Assembly: GCA_028280065.1 (NCBI GenBank)
Contig: JANQMN010000149.1
Span: 45,740 to 109,739 of the forward strand
Direction: 5' to 3'
From: Hahella sp.
Lineage (GTDB): Bacteria; Pseudomonadota; Gammaproteobacteria; Pseudomonadales; Oleiphilaceae
DNA: 64,000 bases
The first letter of the stretch is position 1. Each line of letters opens with the position of its first letter. Made by a program: the position numbers and the translations under genes. The notes under the pieces were generated by a model, which ran no database searches, was not told the DNA's origin, and worked only from the letters and a program-made list of their open reading frames with translations. This document shows, one piece after another, positions 56,665-64,000 of this stretch.

Positions 56665-58839
56665 CTAGCCGGCAAAAGCCTGTTTGGCCTTCCGGCGATA
56701 GGCATGCAGCAACGGCTCGGTATATCCATTAGGCTGGTCTTCGCCTTGCAACACCAAGGCACAAGCCGCCTGGAAAGCTACACTGCTATCAAAGTTTCCG
56801 GCCATAGGACAATAGAGCGGATCACCGGCATTTTGCCGATCCACCACCGCAGCCATTCGGCGCATGGTTTCCATCACCTGCTCTTCAGAACAAATGCCGT
56901 GGTGAAGCCAGTTGGCGATATGTTGGCTGGATATTCTGAGCGTCGCCCGGTCTTCCATGAGTCCGGTATCGTTGATATCCGGCACCTTCGAACAACCTAC
57001 CCCCTGGTCAATCCAACGTACAACGTAGCCCAAAATGCCCTGCGCGTTGTTATCCAGTTCCTGTTGGATTTCATCGCCAGACAACTGGGTATCTCCCAAC
57101 AAAGGAATCGTCAGTATGTCTTCCAATGCCGCTCGTTCGCGCTTGGCCAGCTCCTGTTGGCGGTCCTTTACAGATACCTTGTGATAATGCAAAGCGTGCA
57201 AGGCCGCGGCTGTTGGTGAAGGCACCCACGCACAGTTAGCGCCAGCCATTGGGTGGCCAATCTTCGCTTCCAACATCTGCCCCATTTCGTCGGGAATAGG
57301 CCACATGCCTTTACCAATTTGCGCATGCCCCTGCAATCCGGTCTCCAATCCGATATCGACATTCCAATCTTCATAGGAATTGATCCAGGGTTGCTGCTTC
57401 ATCACCGCCTTACGAACGACCGGTCCGGCCAACATACTGGTGTGAATTTCGTCGCCAGTACGATCCAAGAATCCGGTATTAATAAATACCACCCGCTCTT
57501 TTGCCTGACGGATACATTCTTTTAAATTCACGGTTGTGCGGCGTTCTTCGTCCATGATGCCGACTTTTAAGGTATAACGCGGTAAGCCAAGTGCATCCTC
57601 GATGCGGCCAAACAGGGTATTGGTGAAAGCAACCTCTTCGGGACCATGCATTTTTGGTTTTACAATGTAAACACTTCCGGTACGGGAATTCTTCAAAGAT
57701 CCCGATCCCTTCAGGTCATGTATTGCAATCAGGCTGGTCACCATCCCGTCCAAAATTCCCTCTGGAATGTCGTTCCCGTCTTTATCCAAAACCGCGTCGA
57801 TAGTCATCAAATGCCCAACGTTGCGGACGAACAGCAGACTCCGGCCCGGAAGAGTAAATAGCGTGCCGTCCGGGGCAGAATATTCCCGATCAGAGTGCAA
57901 AGTGCGGGTTAATGGCTTGCCGCCCTTGCTAAAGGTCTCGGACAAATCCCCTTTCATAAGACCTAACCAGTTTTTGTAAACTAGCGCTTTGTCTTCGCCG
58001 TCCACGGCTGCGACCGAGTCTTCACAATCCTGAATAGTGGTAAGCGCCGCTTCCATAACAATATCTTTCACATTGGCGGCATCAGTCGAACCGATCGGGT
58101 GGCCGGCATCAATTTGGATTTCAAACCTCAGACCGTTGTTTTGCAAAAGAATACCGGTTGGTGACGAAACATCTCCGTTATAGCCGATGAATTGACCGGG
58201 GGCCGCCAAATCAGTGGCATTGCCCTTTACGGAAACCGCCAGCTTGCCGTCGATAACCTGATACTTGTCCGCATCTTTGTGGGACCCTGCAGCCAACGGC
58301 GCTGCTTCGTCCAGAAAGCTTCGAGCGAATTCGATAACTTTTTCGCCACGCACCGGATTATAGACCTTACCTTTTTCTGCACCACCGGATTCCGGAATGG
58401 CATTAGTGCCGTAGAGCGCATCGTACAAACTTCCCCAACGAGCATTGGCAGCATTAAGTGCAAACCGCGCATTCATCACGGGCACTACTAGCTGTGGACC
58501 TGCCATATTGGCAATTTCATCATCCACATTTTCAGTCGTGACCTGAAAATCCTCCCCCTCAGGTAGCAAATATCCGATTTCCTCCAGAAAGGATTTATAC
58601 GCCGCCATATCTTGTGGTTCGCCTTTGCGCTGTTCATGGTAGGCATCTATCTGCGCCTGCATGGCATCGCGTTTGGCTAGCAACTCCTTATTTTGGGGGG
58701 CTAACTCAGAGAGAACCGCTTCTAATTCAGACCAAAACCTGTCAGAAGAAACCTCTGTTCCGGGGATCGCCTGCTCATTAATAAAATCGTACAATACTTT
58801 GGCAACCTGCAGATTGCCGACTTGAACTCTTTCCGTCAT
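56665..58839 (-). CDS. glcB: malate synthase G
   Basis: 724 residues, matching the 723 of E. coli GlcB; condenses glyoxylate with acetyl-CoA to malate. Colinear with the family throughout, including [25 protein letters not shown] and [18 protein letters not shown] lies 7 bases before the ATG. No isocitrate lyase gene is in the window; a glycolate-oxidase-like FAD gene lies 2 kb away, consistent with glyoxylate from glycolate. Confidence 0.97.
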   Translation of the reverse strand: MTERVQVGNLQVAKVLYDFINEQAIPGTEVSSDRFWSELEAVLSELAPQNKELLAKRDAMQAQIDAYHEQRKGEPQDMAAYKSFLEEIGYLLPEGEDFQVTTENVDDEIANMAGPQLVVPVMNARFALNAANARWGSLYDALYGTNAIPESGGAEKGKVYNPVRGEKVIEFARSFLDEAAPLAAGSHKDADKYQVIDGKLAVSVKGNATDLAAPGQFIGYNGDVSSPTGILLQNNGLRFEIQIDAGHPIGSTDAANVKDIVMEAALTTIQDCEDSVAAVDGEDKALVYKNWLGLMKGDLSETFSKGGKPLTRTLHSDREYSAPDGTLFTLPGRSLLFVRNVGHLMTIDAVLDKDGNDIPEGILDGMVTSLIAIHDLKGSGSLKNSRTGSVYIVKPKMHGPEEVAFTNTLFGRIEDALGLPRYTLKVGIMDEERRTTVNLKECIRQAKERVVFINTGFLDRTGDEIHTSMLAGPVVRKAVMKQQPWINSYEDWNVDIGLETGLQGHAQIGKGMWPIPDEMGQMLEAKIGHPMAGANCAWVPSPTAAALHALHYHKVSVKDRQQELAKRERAALEDILTIPLLGDTQLSGDEIQQELDNNAQGILGYVVRWIDQGVGCSKVPDINDTGLMEDRATLRISSQHIANWLHHGICSEEQVMETMRRMAAVVDRQNAGDPLYCPMAGNFDSSVAFQAACALVLQGEDQPNGYTEPLLHAYRRKAKQAFAG

Positions 58840-59342
58840 TTATAAGCCTCAACACCTGATTTAATTGTCATTCCGGCAATTACACTGAAGTAATGGCCGG
58901 CAAAATTTAGAACACTAAGACCGGGTCCCCAACCGGACTTAGCACTCGAAAACGGCAGTAGTGTACGTGAATTTGGCCGCAGGGTCATGCATCACGTCAA
59001 AGATCCTAACTTTATAATTTTATTTGAGTTTTTTTACTTCACACAGAATTTCCAGGTTTTTAAACCATGTTCGCAACAACATTCACTCCGAACACATTTT
59101 TTTAGAAAATTCAGCAACATGGACGAAATACATCGTTCCACGAACGAATTCTTCAATAAAACCGGCTTTAGCACCCAAAGGACAATTTGTTTGTAGTCTT
59201 TACAACATACTATAAAACGGATTCTGCAGGGTTTTGTCGTTTGAGAGCGCTTTGGTTTTATAACCTTTTACATTTGCCCGGCGGAAACCCTAGTAAAATG
59301 CAGGGCAGTTATTCAGTTTCTTAATTATTAGGTATTGGAAGG
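58840..59342. other. intergenic upstream of glcB
   Basis: 503 bases between divergent genes. A perfect inverted repeat TCGTTC-CAC-GAACGA lies at 59133-59147. A possible plus-strand promoter (TTGTTT, 18 bases, TATAAA, near 59186-59215) would serve the small secreted-protein gene. AT-rich in the middle; no gene seen. Confidence 0.45.
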
Positions 59343-59663
59343 ATGAGCAGAAAAAATTTGCAGGTGAAAGTTGCGGGAATCTTCTTGAGTTGCTGGCTGG
59401 CTGGCGGTTTTTCTCTTACTGCAAACGCAGAGCAGGAGCTACCCACGCTGCAACATGAAGAGTTGTTTACGAACAACCCGGAAAACACTGAAATGCTGCC
59501 ACCGGAGACAGCTACCGATGCTTCGGAAGTGTTTGAAAACCCAATGGTTCTAGATACCAGCACCGCCTTCATTGAGGATGCTGGCAACGGAGATAGTGGA
59601 TTGCTTACCGGCCCAATTATGGATCACGAGAGCTTGGTAATCAGAAACACTGAAATCAACTGA
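59343..59663 (+). CDS. small secreted acidic protein, hypothetical
   Basis: 106 residues. Signal peptide about 1-29 (TANA-EQ), then an acidic, Glu/Thr/Asn-rich mature chain with no Cys and no recognised domain. GGAAGG precedes the ATG. Probably periplasmic or secreted and disordered. Confidence 0.65.
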   Translation: MSRKNLQVKVAGIFLSCWLAGGFSLTANAEQELPTLQHEELFTNNPENTEMLPPETATDASEVFENPMVLDTSTAFIEDAGNGDSGLLTGPIMDHESLVIRNTEIN

Positions 59664-59699
59664 TAACGAAATCACTTCCTCCATTCTGCGCCGCATTCA

Positions 59700-59736
59700 T
59701 CGGGCAAGTGAACAATCAGAACATTCACTTGCCCGA
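59700..59736. terminator. 13-pair inverted repeat spanning the FAH-family gene stop
   Basis: TCGGGCAAGTGAA (59700-59712) and TTCACTTGCCCGA (59724-59736), loop 11. The right arm codes the last residues and stop of the minus-strand gene. No T run, so a bidirectional terminator or an RNA-stabilising hairpin. Confidence 0.55.
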
Positions 59737-60390
59737 GACGACCGTGCAATAGCACTGCAATCCTCCTGGCCCCTCAAACAGCAGACGATCGCCTCCCTGC
59801 AAAGAACCCACACCTTCAGGCGTTCCAGTCAACACGATATCACCCGGCAACAGCGTAAAGTGGCTTGAGATATAACGCACCAAGGAAATTATCGGGGTCA
59901 CCATAGCATCCGTGGAGCCATGTTGGACCAGCTTTTCATTCTTATACATCTTGAACGACAACGCCTGTAAAGGTCGAATTTCCCAAGGAACAAAACGCGA
60001 TAACGGGCAGGAGCCGTCAAATGCTTTAGCCTTTTCCCAAGGATGACCTTTTTCTTTTAACCGCGACTGCAAATCACGATTGGTCAAATCCAAAGCCAAT
60101 CCGATTCCCACGATCGCCTGCTGGGCATCTGCATCGGTGGAGTCATTTAATTTTGCACCTATTAGCAAGGCTAATTCCGTTTCATAATGGATTGCACCAT
60201 CGGGACCTGGTAAAACCAACTCTCCCTCCAAAGCAGATATCGCAGTGTTGGGTTTAATGAACAGCAAAGGCTCGTTAGGAACGGGGTTATTCAACTCCTT
60301 GGCATGGGCTGCATAGTTTCGTCCAACACAGACCACTTTGCTAATCGGATGAGCATAGGGATTGCCGTCAAGCCAGCGGGCAGCAATCAT
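59725..60390 (-). CDS. fumarylacetoacetate hydrolase family protein
   Basis: 221 residues, the short FAH form (YcgM/acylpyruvase-like). VGRNYAAHAKEL, HYETELALLIG with metal-binding Glu residues, and LTGTPEGVG are typical. Likely hydrolyses or decarboxylates an acylpyruvate-like compound. Its ATG overlaps the stop of the FAD oxidase gene (ATGA), so both are translated together. Confidence 0.9.
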   Translation of the reverse strand: MIAARWLDGNPYAHPISKVVCVGRNYAAHAKELNNPVPNEPLLFIKPNTAISALEGELVLPGPDGAIHYETELALLIGAKLNDSTDADAQQAIVGIGLALDLTNRDLQSRLKEKGHPWEKAKAFDGSCPLSRFVPWEIRPLQALSFKMYKNEKLVQHGSTDAMVTPIISLVRYISSHFTLLPGDIVLTGTPEGVGSLQGGDRLLFEGPGGLQCYCTVVSGK

Positions 60391-61790
60391 AGATCAACGA
60401 CCTTTCCGGGATTCATTATATTGTTAGGATCAAATACCTGTTTTAGCGCTTTTAAGTAGTCGATTTCGACTGCCGACCGGGTATACTCCAAATAGGGTTT
60501 CTTTAACAAGCCGACGCCGTGCTCTGCGGACACACTGCCGCCATATGCTTCCACCGTTTCGAACACCAGTTTGTTCACCTGCTCACAGCGGCTAAAGAAT
60601 TCCTCCTTTACCACATCGTCAGGCTTTAATATATTCAGATGTAAGTTGCCGTCACCGATGTGTCCGAACCAAATAATTTCAAAATCCGGGTATTCGGCAC
60701 TCACTAACTCGTCTATTTTGACTAAAAAATCCGGAACTTTGCTGGGCACGACAGAAATATCGTTTTTGTAAGGAAGCTTGGGCGCGATGCTTTCGGAGAT
60801 ATCTTCCCGCAACCGCCACAAGTTCCGTGCTTGAGCTTCACTCTGGCTGATAACGCCATCCAATACCCATTCGTTTTCAACGCAGGTTTCGAACAATGCC
60901 ATTGCTTCATCAAGCATCGCTTCCGTCAGGGTTTCAAACTCCAATAGCGCATAGAATGGCGCTTCGGTTTCAAAAGGTGGTTGGATATCTGCGTGGGCCA
61001 GAACATGTCGCATGGCTTGGTGAGAAAAAAACTCAAATGCGGTCAAATCCAATTTGCAGGAGAATGTCTTAAGCACATCCATTACGCAACGAAAATCGCT
61101 CAATCCAAGCACCAACACCGTGAGGTTATGCGGAATCCGGGTGAGCTTCATCGTCGCTTCCGTAATAAAGCCCAAGGTACCTTCGGCACCGATAAACAGA
61201 TGGCGCAAATCGTAACCGGTATTGTTCTTGACCAGATCTTTATTCAACTCCAGAACGTCGCCTTTACCGGTAACGACTTTCAGCCCTGCGACCCAATCAC
61301 GCGTCATACCCCAGCGAATAACCTTAATACCGCCGGCGTTCGTCGACAGGTTGCCGCCAAGCTGGCTAGAGCCCGTGGCAGCAAAATCCACTGGATAAAA
61401 CAATTGGTTCTCTGCCGCAAAGTTATGCAGTTGCTCAGTGACAACGCCGGCCTGGCAACGCACCGTGCGGTCTGCCGGATTGAAATCCTGGATCTGATTC
61501 ATGTTGTCGAATGCAACCACGACCTCATTGTTGGCGGCTACCGCGCCGCCGCTTAATCCTGTCCTGCCTCCGGATGGCACCAAACCAAACTCCAGTTCGT
61601 TGGCAGCCATCACGATGGCCCGCACTTCTTCAGTAGTTTTCGGCAACACTATGGCCAATGGATTTGGAGCGTGTCTACGGGTCCAATCTTGCCCGTAGCT
61701 CTGCAATGCGTCCTCATCAGTCAACACTTTCCCTAGCTTAACAATTTCCTTCAGTCGTTCGATGATCTGCGTGGCAGCAACCTTACTCAT
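60387..61790 (-). CDS. FAD-linked oxidase (glycolate oxidase GlcD/D-2-hydroxyglutarate dehydrogenase-like)
   Basis: 467 residues from ATG 61790; a TTG at 61805 is possible. FAD-binding PCMH domain with GLVPSGGRTGLSGGAV and C-terminal domain with GHIGDGNLHLNIL and SAEHGVG. The family oxidises D-2-hydroxy acids. Divergent from serA, whose product can reduce 2-oxoglutarate to D-2-hydroxyglutarate in other bacteria, so a D-2-hydroxyglutarate recycling role is a good guess; glycolate is the alternative. Confidence 0.9.
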   Translation of the reverse strand: MSKVAATQIIERLKEIVKLGKVLTDEDALQSYGQDWTRRHAPNPLAIVLPKTTEEVRAIVMAANELEFGLVPSGGRTGLSGGAVAANNEVVVAFDNMNQIQDFNPADRTVRCQAGVVTEQLHNFAAENQLFYPVDFAATGSSQLGGNLSTNAGGIKVIRWGMTRDWVAGLKVVTGKGDVLELNKDLVKNNTGYDLRHLFIGAEGTLGFITEATMKLTRIPHNLTVLVLGLSDFRCVMDVLKTFSCKLDLTAFEFFSHQAMRHVLAHADIQPPFETEAPFYALLEFETLTEAMLDEAMALFETCVENEWVLDGVISQSEAQARNLWRLREDISESIAPKLPYKNDISVVPSKVPDFLVKIDELVSAEYPDFEIIWFGHIGDGNLHLNILKPDDVVKEEFFSRCEQVNKLVFETVEAYGGSVSAEHGVGLLKKPYLEYTRSAVEIDYLKALKQVFDPNNIMNPGKVVDL

Positions 61791-62029
61791 AGTATTTACA
61801 TCCAAAGTAGCACTAAAAATTGGGCCGGCTATGTTATCATACGCGCCCTTTAGTTTTTATCCCCAGAAGGTGGGATTCGTCTCGTGGCTACAGCCGCCTG
61901 AAACCTGTCCTAGGTCAAAGCAAAGGCACATAGCTTTCGGAGAATTGCAGCGACTTTCCCGTCACCAGTTCTTTACACGAGAAACAGGCTAGTTTTTTAG
62001 ATTGATTGGCAAAAAGGTTTCAGCCAACT

Positions 62030-63259
62030 ATGACCCAAACCTCACTAGACAAAAGTAAGATCAAGTTCCTCCTGTTAGAAGGCGTACATCAGTCAGCCAT
62101 CGATACATTACATATGGCAGGCTATACCAATATCGAATATCACATTGGCTCATTGCCGGAATCCGAGTTGAAAGAGAAAATCGCTGATGCGCACTTTATC
62201 GGTATTCGCTCGCGCACCCAACTGACCAAAGAAGTATTAGATAAAGCCAAGAAATTAAATGCCATCGGCTGCTTCTGTATCGGCACCAACCAAGTTGATC
62301 TCGATGCAGCCCTCGAACAGGGTATTGCTGTATTTAATGCGCCATATAGCAATACGCGCTCTGTCGCTGAGCTTGTGTTGGCGGAAGCTATTCTGCTAAT
62401 GCGGGGCATCGCAGAGAAAAACGCCAAAGCACATCGTGGGGTCTGGCAAAAATCAGCAGTCAACAGTTTCGAAATACGCGGCAAGGTATTGGGTATCATC
62501 GGTTATGGCAGCATCGGCACGCAATTAGGTATATTGGCTGAAAGCTTGGGCATGAAAGTCGTCTTCTACGATATCGTCACCAAACTCCCCTTGGGGAATG
62601 CTGCTCAAATGGGCACCCTTGAAGGATTATTGGCGAAAAGTGATGTAGTTAGTTTGCATGTGCCAGAGACGCCGGCAACCCAAAACATGTTTGGCGCTCG
62701 CCAATTTGCCGCCATGAAGGAAAAGAGCATTCTGATCAATGCGGCTCGAGGCACCGTCGTAGACATTGATGCGCTGGTCGATGCATTGAAGGGAGATAAA
62801 ATTCTGGGCGCAGCTATTGACGTCTTTCCCACAGAACCCCGCAGTAACAAGGACGAATTTATCTCACCGCTGCGCGAGTTTGACAATGTCATCCTAAGCC
62901 CTCACGTCGGTGGAAGCACAATGGAGGCACAAGAAAACATTGGACGCGAAGTCGGCGAAAAACTCGCTAAATACAGCGATACCGGCATGACGGTAACCTC
63001 TGTCAACTTTCCGGAAGTCTCATTACCGGCCCATCCCAACAATCATCGCCTACTTCATATCCATAAAAATGTTCCAGGCGTGATGTCGGACATTAACAGC
63101 ATTTTTTCTGAAAATGGCATCAACATTTGTGGCCAGTATCTACAGACCAATGAACGCGTGGGTTATGTGGTGATTGATGTTGATAAGGAATACAGTGATC
63201 TGGCTTTGAATAAGCTAAAGTCGGTGAAGGGAACTGTTCGCTGCCGGGTGTTATTCTAA
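62030..63259 (+). CDS. serA: D-3-phosphoglycerate dehydrogenase
   Basis: 409 residues from ATG 62030 (E. coli SerA 410); a TTG at 62006 would add 8 residues. First step of serine synthesis. NAD motif GYGSIGTQLG, catalytic His block LSPHVGGSTMEAQ and a C-terminal ACT domain (LLHIHKNVPGVMSDINSIF) for serine feedback. Divergent from the FAD oxidase/FAH operon. Confidence 0.97.
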   Translation: MTQTSLDKSKIKFLLLEGVHQSAIDTLHMAGYTNIEYHIGSLPESELKEKIADAHFIGIRSRTQLTKEVLDKAKKLNAIGCFCIGTNQVDLDAALEQGIAVFNAPYSNTRSVAELVLAEAILLMRGIAEKNAKAHRGVWQKSAVNSFEIRGKVLGIIGYGSIGTQLGILAESLGMKVVFYDIVTKLPLGNAAQMGTLEGLLAKSDVVSLHVPETPATQNMFGARQFAAMKEKSILINAARGTVVDIDALVDALKGDKILGAAIDVFPTEPRSNKDEFISPLREFDNVILSPHVGGSTMEAQENIGREVGEKLAKYSDTGMTVTSVNFPEVSLPAHPNNHRLLHIHKNVPGVMSDINSIFSENGINICGQYLQTNERVGYVVIDVDKEYSDLALNKLKSVKGTVRCRVLF

Positions 63260-63272
63260 CAGCCAACGAAAA

Positions 63273-63304
63273 GCCACCTTGCGTAAAAAGGTGGCCAACT
63301 TAAG
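63273..63304 (+). terminator. serA terminator
   Basis: GCCACCTT (63273-63280) pairs with AAGGTGGC (63288-63295), loop 7; the T run is weak (AAGTTTGTTT further on). Confidence 0.5.
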
Positions 63305-63349
63305 TTTGTTTCCAGATCAGTGACTTTCCTTTACATCTTGCTGCTTTCA

Positions 63350-64000
<651 letters not shown>

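Noticed and set aside
59186..59215. Firm promoter for the small secreted-protein gene
   Set aside because: The -35 (TTGTTT) is weak and the spacer is 18 bases, so it is mentioned only as a possibility in the intergenic entry.

Overview
The window comes from a gammaproteobacterium of Pseudomonadales/Oceanospirillales type. The backbone block rne / rluC / HAD phosphatase / sppA / maf / yceD / rpmF / plsX / fabD / fabG / acpP / pabC / mltG / tmk (13.7-27.7 kb) has the same gene order I know from Pseudomonas, and ppsA/ppsR, rraA, srkA, waaC, mgsA, glcB and serA fit that placement. Base composition is moderate and even. I see no prophage, insertion sequence, CRISPR array or integrase.

Layout. 1-13.7 kb is the accessory-like part: the 3' end of an M14-type metallopeptidase and an alpha/beta hydrolase; two separate modules each made of a periplasmic substrate-binding protein gene followed directly by a membrane GGDEF-EAL protein gene (3724-4290 with 1564-3720; 9455-10774 with 10778-13672); a B12-type radical SAM enzyme; plsC; and an acyl-CoA ligase. 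13.7-20.3 kb is the minus-strand fatty acid/phospholipid cluster (yceD to tmk), lacking fabF and holB at their usual places. 20.3-24 kb holds maf, then sppA, a HAD phosphatase and rluC on the minus strand. Divergently, rne begins after a 909-base gap that reads as a long structured leader. 27.7-34.7 kb has a YecA/YgfB-type protein, a phospholipase D family synthase, a PHP phosphatase, yciI, ygiM, a PilZ protein, rraA and two small metabolic enzymes.

34.9-42 kb carries ppsA with its divergent regulator ppsR, an M16C protease and mgsA. 42-49 kb holds a small membrane protein, a PEGA/MORN-repeat protein followed by a response regulator with a C-terminal membrane anchor and a Nudix hydrolase, a double-domain pterin-synthase-like protein, and an MFS-PlsC fusion. 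Two tRNA genes (Arg-UCG, Pro-CGG) lie at 49.4-49.6 kb. 49.6-64 kb has an orphan binding-protein-like gene, a lipoprotein/DUF1329 pair, srkA, waaC, pbpG, glcB, an FAD oxidase/FAH-family pair, serA, and at the right edge the 3' part of a gene with a long Gly-Asp-Thr repeat and a DUF4214-type end.

Functional themes are envelope lipid synthesis (plsX, fabD/G, acpP, plsC, MFS-PlsC, cardiolipin-synthase-like, waaC), RNA decay control (rne, rraA), C2/C3 carbon handling (ppsA/ppsR, mgsA, glcB, glycolate-oxidase-like gene) and cyclic di-GMP signalling (two GGDEF-EAL proteins, one PilZ receptor). The most unusual content is the pair of binding-protein/GGDEF-EAL modules. They resemble the NspS-MbaA arrangement of Vibrio but use two different binding-protein families, one with an apparent internal deletion.
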